From Bacteroidota bacterium (GTDB lineage: Bacteria; Bacteroidota; Bacteroidia; Chitinophagales; LD1): a stretch of DNA of 5,047 bases. The translations under genes were made by a program, and so were the position numbers. The notes under the pieces were generated by a model. It saw only the letters and a list, made by a program, of their open reading frames with translations, did not search any database and had not been told where the DNA came from. Location of the stretch: the NCBI GenBank assembly GCA_018267355.1, contig JAFDYP010000474.1:1-5047 (forward strand), given 5' to 3'. Shown one piece after another: positions 1-5,047 of this stretch (its first letter is position 1; each line of letters opens with the position of its first letter).

Positions 1-1068
1 CCCTCAGATGGCCCCTATTCCTGCAACCTCACTTTGAATAAATACGAAATAAGCAATGCAGTTTATAATTTTCAGGCGAACGGCAATTTCTCTCCGACAG
101 CCCTTATTACCTGGGACTTTGGTGATGGCTCATACGGATCCGGTACATCGGTCATACACCACTACTCGGTGACAGGCCACTACACCATCACGGTCAATAT
201 CTCTGACACGTCTCTGTCATGTAACAATAGCACCACTGATACTGTCAATGTGAGCAGCATTAATAACTGCTCCGTAGAGATCAATAATACTAACTACGAC
301 TCGCTATTTACACTTTCTACATCTGTCACTAATGGCGCAGGCCCATACACCTACCAGTGGTCATGTACGTCAGATAGTACGTTTGGCAGCTCCTCTCCGG
401 ATCCGCTCACTACTATCCCTCACAATGCTACGAAGGAGTACTGCGTGACAGTGACTGACAATAGCGGCTGTGTGGCCTCTTCATGCAAGTCGATCTCAGA
501 CTCTCTCTACCAGCTCACGCCATGCCAGATATACATGGTCGTATTCCCTGACTCTACTATACCGGGCTGGTATGCAGCGTATATCTACTCTCCTACCGGC
601 ACGCTCAATTATCTTTGGGATTTTGGTGATGGCGCTACCTCTACACAGCCATTCCCTACACATACCTATGCTACTCCCGGCCGCTACACTATATGCCTCA
701 CTGTCAGTGATGGGGCGGGATGCAGTTTTTCTTTCTGTGACTCTTCCTTCTATGCGTTCAAGAATGGTGGTGGCCCCATGAGTCATTTCCGGGTGGTAGG
801 CCGGACTGCCCTCAGCACGGATGATATAGCAGCCGACCAGATACAGCTCTATCCAAACCCTGCTACCTCAGTACTCAATATCAGCACCAGCGGCAAAAAG
901 ATAGATGAGATAGTGATCTATGACGCACTGGGGCAGAAGATGATGGATGTGTCAAATCCACTGAGGAATGTACTGCATCTGGAAGCGCTCGCTGATGGCA
1001 CATACATCGTAGAGATCAAGATCAATCAAACTACAGCCAGGCTCAAATTTGCTAAGCTGAGCAAATAA
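1..1068 (+). CDS. Secreted PKD/Ig-like multidomain protein with T9SS type A C-terminal sorting domain (5' partial)
   Basis: This is the C-terminal 355 residues of a larger exported surface or secreted protein. The frame is open from base 1, so the TTG at 34 is an internal Leu codon and the real start and signal peptide lie upstream. Numbering from the edge, there are three tandem beta-sandwich domains of about 82-85 residues, beginning near C8, C90 and C175. The first and third carry the PKD signature WDFGDG (38-43 and 206-211) followed by H-x-Y and G-x-Y-T-I strands. The middle one (YQWSC, then EYCVTVTDNSGC) is a degenerate PKD/SprB-like domain. A glycine-containing linker (about 255-275) leads to the sorting domain (281-355), recognised by IQLYPNPA, then IYDALGQ, LADGTYIVEI and a basic end, KLSK. 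In T9SS cargo this tail directs passage across the outer membrane and is then removed. PKD domains usually serve adhesion or polymer binding, and no catalytic domain is visible here. The specific function is unknown. Confidence 0.9.
   Translation, partial: PSDGPYSCNLTLNKYEISNAVYNFQANGNFSPTALITWDFGDGSYGSGTSVIHHYSVTGHYTITVNISDTSLSCNNSTTDTVNVSSINNCSVEINNTNYDSLFTLSTSVTNGAGPYTYQWSCTSDSTFGSSSPDPLTTIPHNATKEYCVTVTDNSGCVASSCKSISDSLYQLTPCQIYMVVFPDSTIPGWYAAYIYSPTGTLNYLWDFGDGATSTQPFPTHTYATPGRYTICLTVSDGAGCSFSFCDSSFYAFKNGGGPMSHFRVVGRTALSTDDIAADQIQLYPNPATSVLNISTSGKKIDEIVIYDALGQKMMDVSNPLRNVLHLEALADGTYIVEIKINQTTARLKFAKLSK
22..741 (+). repeat. Three tandem PKD-like domain repeats with conserved cysteine spacing
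   Basis: These are protein-level repeats inside the secreted-protein gene. The units start at about 22, 268 and 523. Each opens with a Cys (residues 8, 90, 175 from the window edge) and has another Cys 66-67 residues later (74, 157, 241) in an S/TD-xx-x-C turn. Units two and three also share a C-x8-C-x4-C pattern (148/157/162 and 232/241/246). At DNA level the PKD core TGGGAyTTTGGTGATGGC recurs at 112-129 and 616-633 with one difference in 18 bases. The rest has diverged, so the units look like old duplications rather than recombination-active repeats. Confidence 0.7.
841..1065 (+). other. T9SS type A sorting domain (Por secretion tail)
   Basis: This segment encodes the last 75 residues of the first gene. 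It has the family's usual order: a YPNP motif close to the domain start (residues 284-287 from the edge), a strand ending in N-I-S, a central D-E-I-V-I-Y-D-A-L-G-Q segment, a hydrophobic L-x-L-E-A-L-A-D-G-T-Y stretch, and a short basic C-terminus ending in Lys. Length and motif order match the known C-terminal domain that the PorU/PorV machinery recognises. Confidence 0.9.
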
Positions 1069-1088
1069 AAAGCTAACCATGAAAGCGG

Positions 1089-1119
1089 AAGGGCAGTCAT
1101 GAACAGGCTGCCCTTTTTT
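1089..1119 (+). terminator. Rho-independent terminator after the secreted-protein gene
   Basis: A perfect 8-bp stem, AAGGGCAG (1089-1096) with CTGCCCTT (1108-1115), can be extended inward by a T-G and a C-G pair. It is followed by a run of six T (1114-1119, partly shared with the stem). It sits 20 bases after the TAA stop and about 70 bases before the next start, so it should insulate the carboxylase gene from readthrough. Confidence 0.85.
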
Positions 1120-1135
1120 ATTGCCTGTACCGGCA

Positions 1136-1167
1136 TTTACCCATTCTTTAGTATTCTTCTATATTAG
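1136..1167 (+). promoter_or_regulatory. Candidate Bacteroidota-type promoter for the acyl-CoA carboxylase gene
   Basis: TATATTAG at 1160-1167 matches the Bacteroidota primary-sigma -7 consensus TAnnTTTG at all specified positions but one. A weak TTTAC (1136-1140) lies about 20 bases upstream, where the -33 element (consensus TTTG/TTG) would be expected. The -7 element ends 25 bases before the ATG at 1193. The position just after a strong terminator supports a promoter here. The exact boxes are inferred by eye, and the -33 match is poor. Confidence 0.4.
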
Positions 1168-1192
1168 CGTCGCCAAAAAATCTACATAGTAC

Positions 1193-2833
1193 ATGAGCGA
1201 CAAGGCCAATCTGGAGTTTAACCGCAATGAAGACAATATGAAGCTGATGATCTCCGACCTGCGCAAGCTGGGCGAGCAGATCAAAGCCGGCGGGGGCAAA
1301 AAGTCCATAGAGCGCCACAAAGAGAAGGGAAAACTCACTGCCCGTGAGCGCATAGACCTGCTCACAGACAAGGGTGCACCTCAGCTGGAGGTAGGCCTCT
1401 TTGCCGCGTATGACATGTACCCTGAGCAGGGTGGCTGCCCTAGCGCAGGTGTGGTGACCATGCTGGGCTATGTGAAGGGCCGCCTCTGTATGATCGTGGC
1501 CAATGATGCTACTGTAAAGGCAGGTGCATGGTTTCCCATGACGGGCAAGAAGAACCTCCGGGCACAGGAGATAGCTATGGAGAACCGCCTGCCTATCATC
1601 TACCTGGTAGACAGCGCCGGTGCCTTCCTGCCTATGCAGGATGAGATCTTCCCTGACAAGGAGAACTTTGGCCGCATCTTCCGCAATAATGCGATCATGT
1701 CGTCTGCCGGTATCCCGCAGATCGCTGCCATCATGGGTAGCTGTGTGGCAGGTGGTGCCTACCTACCCATCATGAGTGATGAGGCACTGATAGTAGAGGG
1801 CACAGGCTCTGTATTTCTCGCGGGTTCTTTCCTCGTGAAATCTGCCATAGGCGAGGATATAGACAATGAAGCGCTGGGCGGTGCTGCCATGCACAGCGAG
1901 ATCAGCGGTGTGACAGACTACAAGATGAAGAATGACGAGGAGTGCATAGAGAAGATCCGCCAGCTGGTAGACAAGATGGGCCATGGCAATAAAGCCGGCT
2001 ATGACCGCACGACACCTGCCAAACCTGCGCTGAAAGAAGCGGACATCTATGGCATCATACCTGAGGATAGCGCCAAGCAATACGACATGATGGAGGTGAT
2101 CAAACGCCTCGTGGACAATAGCGAGATAGAACTCTACAAGGAGCTCTACGGCCAGTCTATCATCTGCGGCTATGCCCGTATAGACGGATGGGCAGTAGGC
2201 ATCGTAGCCAATCAGCGCAAGGTAGTGAAGAGCAAGAAGGGTGAGATGCAGTTTGGCGGGGTGATCTACTCTGACAGCGCCGACAAAGCTGCTCGATTCA
2301 TCATGAACTGTAACCAGAAGAAGATACCGCTGGTATTCCTGCAGGATGTCACGGGCTTTATGGTGGGCTCGCGTTCAGAGCAGGGAGGCATCATAAAGGA
2401 CGGTGCCAAGCTGGTAGCTGCTGTGGCCAACTCCGTAGTGCCAAAGTTCACCGTGATAGTGGGCAATAGCTACGGCGCGGGCAACTATGCCATGTGCGGC
2501 AAGGCCTATGACCCACGCCTGATCTATGCATGGCCCGGCTCAAAGATAGCGGTGATGGGCGGCGAGCAGGCAGCCAAGACCATGCTGCAGATACAAGTGA
2601 GCCAGCTCAAAGCCAAAGGCGAGACCATAGAGCCGGAGGCAGAGAAGAAGATCCTGGACGATATCAAAGCAAAGTACAACCGCACCCTCGATCCTAAGTA
2701 TGCCGCAGCACGCCTCTGGACTGACGGTATCATAGACCCGCTGGATACCCGCAAGATGATCTCCATGGGTATCGAGATGGCAGATCACGCACCTATCACG
2801 CGCCCATTCAATGTGGGTGTGATACAGACCTAG
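1193..2833 (+). CDS. Biotin-dependent acyl-CoA carboxylase, carboxyltransferase (beta) subunit, methylcrotonyl-CoA carboxylase-like
   Basis: A cytoplasmic crotonase-fold carboxyltransferase of 546 residues, full length for the family. It moves CO2 from carboxybiotin on a partner alpha subunit to an acyl-CoA. The N-terminal half has KGKLTARERIDLL (45-57), DSAGAFLPMQDEIFPD (140-155) and the oxyanion-hole glycines of MGSCVAGGAY (181-190). The C-terminal half has LQDVTGFMVG (383-392), GNSYGAGNYAMCG (424-436) and VMGGEQAA (454-461). The QDE-FPD, GNYAMCG and GGEQAA forms are those of methylcrotonyl-CoA carboxylase beta. Propionyl-CoA carboxylase beta has different residues at these places, so a branched or unsaturated acyl-CoA (leucine breakdown) is the better guess, though many Bacteroidota relatives are annotated only as acyl-CoA carboxylase. 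An in-frame TAG at 1187-1189 makes the ATG at 1193 the first possible start. There is no Shine-Dalgarno; the leader is A-rich. No biotin carboxylase or biotin carrier subunit lies in the window. Confidence 0.95.
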   Translation: MSDKANLEFNRNEDNMKLMISDLRKLGEQIKAGGGKKSIERHKEKGKLTARERIDLLTDKGAPQLEVGLFAAYDMYPEQGGCPSAGVVTMLGYVKGRLCMIVANDATVKAGAWFPMTGKKNLRAQEIAMENRLPIIYLVDSAGAFLPMQDEIFPDKENFGRIFRNNAIMSSAGIPQIAAIMGSCVAGGAYLPIMSDEALIVEGTGSVFLAGSFLVKSAIGEDIDNEALGGAAMHSEISGVTDYKMKNDEECIEKIRQLVDKMGHGNKAGYDRTTPAKPALKEADIYGIIPEDSAKQYDMMEVIKRLVDNSEIELYKELYGQSIICGYARIDGWAVGIVANQRKVVKSKKGEMQFGGVIYSDSADKAARFIMNCNQKKIPLVFLQDVTGFMVGSRSEQGGIIKDGAKLVAAVANSVVPKFTVIVGNSYGAGNYAMCGKAYDPRLIYAWPGSKIAVMGGEQAAKTMLQIQVSQLKAKGETIEPEAEKKILDDIKAKYNRTLDPKYAAARLWTDGIIDPLDTRKMISMGIEMADHAPITRPFNVGVIQT

Positions 2834-2840
2834 TCTATAC

Positions 2841-4058
2841 ATGATGACCCGGCAATCCAGAGCATTGCTATGCCTGTGCTTCTGTCTGATATCTATCGGA
2901 TGCCTGCTGCTCACGCGATACCATACAGGTTTAGCCACCGTCATTTTTACTATAAGCGGGCTAGGCGCAGGTATAGTGCCACTGATCAGAGAAAAACAAG
3001 AAACCTCCTCTGCGGGTCGGTGGCCCGTCTCAGCAGGCTACGTCGCGTACCTCGTTTCCTTTATCATTATTACCAACTGGGTCACTAATATATTCCGCGT
3101 GCATATTGCCTCCTCTCCTATAGGGCAGATGACAGACATGCTACTTGTGCTCAGGGAAATGTGTGACAGATACATCGCCCATCAGCCCGTGTATACCCCC
3201 ATATCAGATATTTATGGTATGCCGATACAGGTAGTTTACCTTCCGGGTTTCTTTCTACCCTTCAGCATTCCGGTAGCGCTGCACATAGATATGAGGTGGA
3301 TATCTCTATTCGCTTTCGCCGGTGCTATCTTCAGCCTGGTAGTAGTGCGCCGGCCAGCACTCACACTAGGGCATATATCGATAGTCATAGCGGCGGCGGC
3401 ATTCACCTACCTCCTGACCGGAGGGGCTGCCTTTTATTTCATGCATACACAGGAAGCGATCGTATTATTATACGTTGGCGTCTTGGCCTGGGCATTGATA
3501 AATGAGTACTGGTTTGCGGCAGGCATAGCAGCAGCGACATGCCTCATGAGCAGGTATTTCATCTTCATTCCTCTGAGCGCGGGTCTAGTCTGGCTGTACG
3601 TATATGACAGAGCAGCTGCGTACAGGGCAGCTGCCGGCCTTATCGCGGGCGTCCTGGTCCTGCTGAGTGTCAGCCGCACATGGAGTGACCTGCCGCATTT
3701 CATACGGATACCATTACTATACAAAGATCTTCTCACAGACGATAAGTCTATCAGCGTATTCCGGCATATCTATCAGGGTTCTGTTGGCTTTGCATGGTTT
3801 TGCGGGCAGCGTACATTGCATATCGTCAGAGGATTCAACCTTGCCATTATACTCCTTGTTCCTTTAGCCTATTTTGCCATGGCGGGGCGCTATCTCCGCG
3901 CTGTGCCACCCGGCATTGTCATCTTGTGCGGTCTGCAGATATTTTTGGTTTGCTTTCTTACTACTTTGTCCTTGCCATTTGGCTATGTACTCTACACCTC
4001 TGCCTTCCTATCTATTTTTATGATCAAGGCATCGCTGGAGGCTCGCAAAAGCAAGTAG
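2841..4058 (+). CDS. Polytopic inner-membrane protein, putative GT-C fold glycosyltransferase (GT87/DUF2029-like)
   Basis: A 405-residue, strongly hydrophobic protein with roughly 10-12 membrane segments (about 7-25, 29-49, 62-84, 131-148, 152-169, 177-195, 203-221, 238-256, 261-276, 331-348, 355-378, 380-396) and a basic C-terminus. Between segments 3 and 4 is a loop of about 45 residues containing D99, then Y111, QPVYTP (115-120) and MPIQVVYLPG (127-136). An early non-cytoplasmic loop with an acidic residue, followed by a PY-x-P and Y-x-P-pattern before the next helix, is typical of GT-C enzymes that take sugars from polyprenyl-phosphate donors. The assignment rests on this layout and not on a firm family match; an undefined membrane protein is the alternative. 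The gene begins (ATGATG) 7 bases after the carboxylase stop, so co-transcription is likely although no metabolic link is obvious. No Shine-Dalgarno is visible. Confidence 0.75.
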   Translation: MMTRQSRALLCLCFCLISIGCLLLTRYHTGLATVIFTISGLGAGIVPLIREKQETSSAGRWPVSAGYVAYLVSFIIITNWVTNIFRVHIASSPIGQMTDMLLVLREMCDRYIAHQPVYTPISDIYGMPIQVVYLPGFFLPFSIPVALHIDMRWISLFAFAGAIFSLVVVRRPALTLGHISIVIAAAAFTYLLTGGAAFYFMHTQEAIVLLYVGVLAWALINEYWFAAGIAAATCLMSRYFIFIPLSAGLVWLYVYDRAAAYRAAAGLIAGVLVLLSVSRTWSDLPHFIRIPLLYKDLLTDDKSISVFRHIYQGSVGFAWFCGQRTLHIVRGFNLAIILLVPLAYFAMAGRYLRAVPPGIVILCGLQIFLVCFLTTLSLPFGYVLYTSAFLSIFMIKASLEARKSK

Positions 4059-4080
4059 CTGAGCGCGGCTACGCCCGCTC
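4055..4080. terminator. Hairpin spanning the convergent gene junction, possible bidirectional terminator
   Basis: Two mutually exclusive inverted repeats cover the junction. One is GTAGC (4055-4059) with GCTAC (4068-4072), which contains the stop codons of both converging genes. The stronger one is GAGCG-C-GGC (4061-4069) with GCCCGCTC (4073-4080), an 8-bp GC-rich stem with one bulged C and a 3-base loop. No T run follows on the plus strand. On the minus strand the only T-rich stretch is a short CTTTTG at about 4046-4051. A stem-loop end is plausible, but intrinsic termination is unproven. Confidence 0.4.
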
Positions 4081-4971
4081 TATCACCAGCAGCATATACT
4101 TCTTGGTAGCTGCAAACCCGACCGGGTCTATCGTTCTGATGTTCTTATCTATCTTCTGCTCTATGAGTGGCAGGCTGCCCTCCAGTGCGTAGTGTATGCC
4201 GGGCGCTTTTACTTTCAGCTTGCCTAGTGCAAACTCTTTGATAGGCATGCCGATCTGTGTGGCCCACATATGTACATAGGAGATAGTAGGTAGTATATGC
4301 TGTGTGATGTCACGCTGTGAAATGATCTTCAACCCATACTTTTCCAGCTTCTCCAGAAAGGACGGCCACTGATGGCCGCTCTTTTCACTCACCTCGCCGG
4401 TGCGGAAATAATCACAGGCTATCCAGCGCCCATCTGGCTTCAGCAGCTTCAGGATCATAGGGAGTGCGATATCCTGATTGAGATATTGAAGTGACTCGGA
4501 GGTGATCACCGTACCAAAGCGTCCTTCATTGCCTGTCATATCCATATCCTCAAATCGACAGCCCAGTACCTGATTGGGGTATGTCTGTGTGATGTGGTGC
4601 ACCTGGTTCTTGTCAGGGGTGAGGGCAATGGCCTTGTAGCCTTTCTGATTCATCAGGCGAAGCAGGCCACCCATACCGCAGCCTACATCCAGTATCTCAC
4701 TATTCTGATCGGTGATCAGGTCTACTATATTCTGCCCATAGCGATCCTGCGCCTCGTAGATCATGCGTATGGTGATATCCTGAGGCGCAATAGCCGGATC
4801 TTCAAAATAGCCATAGTGCAGAAAGTCTCCCGGCAGGAGCTGGTGGTATAGTTTGAGCTGTGCATCGTCATAGGTGCGGTTGACCTTCTTGCGATTGCGC
4901 TGCAGGCTGATGACGCGCCACAGGTGCTGCGGCAGGATGAGACGTTTGATGATACCGGATGCGATGCCCAT
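4069..4971 (-). CDS. Class I SAM-dependent methyltransferase (cyclopropane-fatty-acid-synthase / tocopherol-methyltransferase-like)
   Basis: A soluble 300-residue protein predicted to transfer a methyl (or methylene) group from S-adenosylmethionine. The Rossmann core begins at ILDVGCGMGG (93-102, motif I, SAM binding). It continues with the second strand ending in ALTPDKNQ (116-123), an acidic EDMDM (141-145), FGTVITSESLQYL (152-164) and LKPDGRWIACDYF (177-189). LTPDKNQ resembles the LTLSxxQ of cyclopropane-fatty-acid synthases and tocopherol/sterol-type methyltransferases, as does the upstream LHYGYF (51-56). This suggests a lipid, quinone or other hydrophobic small-molecule substrate rather than DNA or rRNA. 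The last 90 or so residues form a variable substrate cap. The basic N-terminus (residues 9-32) may contact membrane. An in-frame TAG 18 bases upstream of the ATG (4969-4971), with no other start codon between, fixes the start. It stands alone on this strand and converges on the membrane-protein gene. The substrate is unknown. Confidence 0.88.
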   Translation of the reverse strand: MGIASGIIKRLILPQHLWRVISLQRNRKKVNRTYDDAQLKLYHQLLPGDFLHYGYFEDPAIAPQDITIRMIYEAQDRYGQNIVDLITDQNSEILDVGCGMGGLLRLMNQKGYKAIALTPDKNQVHHITQTYPNQVLGCRFEDMDMTGNEGRFGTVITSESLQYLNQDIALPMILKLLKPDGRWIACDYFRTGEVSEKSGHQWPSFLEKLEKYGLKIISQRDITQHILPTISYVHMWATQIGMPIKEFALGKLKVKAPGIHYALEGSLPLIEQKIDKNIRTIDPVGFAATKKYMLLVIERA

Positions 4972-5047
4972 AGTGATAGTATGCGCCTAATATCGCAATT
5001 AAAATCTAATAGGAGAGTTAACCACCTGCCCTGATTATATGAATATC
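4972..5047. other. A/T-rich intergenic region upstream of the methyltransferase
   Basis: These 76 bases at the right edge hold the methyltransferase leader and promoter candidate. On the plus strand an ATG at 5039-5041 begins a frame (ATG AAT ATC) that reaches the edge, so a divergent gene could start here. Only three codons are visible and the AGGAG at 5011-5015 is too far away to act as its ribosome site. No gene can be called. Confidence 0.5.
4987..4994 (-). promoter_or_regulatory. Candidate -7 promoter element for the methyltransferase gene
   Basis: Read on the minus strand, this is GATATTAG followed by GCG, ending 15 bases before the ATG. It matches 7 of 8 bases of the TATATTAG element placed upstream of the carboxylase gene, and partly fits the Bacteroidota TAnnTTTG consensus. 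No clear -33 TTG is visible; a TTAAC about 24 bases further upstream is the best candidate. The implied leader would be very short. This is a tentative call from sequence similarity only. Confidence 0.3.

Noticed and set aside
112..633. Near-identical 18-base copies (112-129 and 616-633) considered as a mobile or recombination repeat
   Set aside because: They encode the conserved PKD WDFGDG core in the same frame, so protein-level constraint and domain duplication explain them.
496..786. Open minus-strand frame opposite the secreted-protein gene, and a plus-strand frame at 470-781
   Set aside because: Both lie entirely within the strongly supported PKD/T9SS coding region, are rich in Arg/Ser from shifted codons, and show no recognisable motif.
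2540..2944. 134-codon minus-strand open frame across the carboxylase/membrane-gene junction
   Set aside because: It is antisense to two well-supported genes, and its translation is rich in Cys, His and Arg with no domain pattern, as expected for an accidental frame.
3794..4192. 132-codon plus-strand open frame over the convergent junction
   Set aside because: It overlaps the end of the membrane gene in another frame and is antisense to the methyltransferase. The hydrophobic stretches reflect the T-rich codons of the membrane gene, so it was judged a shadow.
4594..4851. 85-codon plus-strand open frame inside the methyltransferase
   Set aside because: It is fully antisense to conserved methyltransferase motif I and its flanks, and has no start signal or domain.
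5011..5041. AGGAG followed by an ATG at 5039 as the start of a divergent gene
   Set aside because: The spacing of 23 bases is too long for a Shine-Dalgarno, and only three codons are visible before the edge.
1..5047. Insertion sequence, CRISPR array, tRNA/rRNA or phage-defence system
   Set aside because: No regularly spaced repeats, transposase-like protein, terminal inverted repeats, cloverleaf or known defence domains were seen. All long stretches are accounted for by four ordinary genes.

Overview
The window looks like chromosomal DNA from a member of the phylum Bacteroidota, probably a free-living Chitinophagales/Sphingobacteriales-like bacterium (order inferred only). Three things point there. 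The first gene ends in a type IX secretion (T9SS) C-terminal sorting domain, a system confined to that phylum. The acyl-CoA carboxylase has the sequence style I recall from Bacteroidota homologues. None of the starts has a convincing Shine-Dalgarno sequence, and A/T-rich TAnnTTnG-like promoter elements occur instead. Base composition is even, with no sign of mobile DNA, CRISPR or RNA genes.

Layout. (1) Bases 1-1068, plus strand: the 3' end of a secreted, multi-domain PKD/Ig-like protein with a T9SS sorting tail. Its reading frame runs off the left edge, so the true start is outside the window. A clear rho-independent terminator follows at about 1089-1119. (2) Bases 1193-2833, plus strand: the complete carboxyltransferase (beta) subunit of a biotin-dependent acyl-CoA carboxylase, closest in motifs to methylcrotonyl-CoA carboxylase beta. 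(3) Bases 2841-4058, plus strand, starting 7 bases after the carboxylase stop: a polytopic membrane protein with a GT-C glycosyltransferase-like layout, probably co-transcribed with the carboxylase. (4) Bases 4069-4971, minus strand: a class I SAM-dependent methyltransferase resembling the cyclopropane-fatty-acid-synthase/tocopherol-methyltransferase group. It converges on the membrane gene, with only 10 bases between the stop codons and a hairpin spanning the junction. (5) Bases 4972-5047: the methyltransferase upstream region, with no gene that can be supported.

How the genes relate. The carboxylase and the membrane protein form a likely two-gene transcription unit by spacing, but no shared pathway is evident. 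The secreted protein is insulated by its terminator, and the methyltransferase is a separate, opposite-strand unit. The window appears to be mostly ordinary core/housekeeping and cell-surface content. I found no convincing new multi-gene system. The most notable structures are a regular cysteine framework repeated across the three PKD-like domains, the compact convergent junction, and a promoter-like motif shared by two transcription units.
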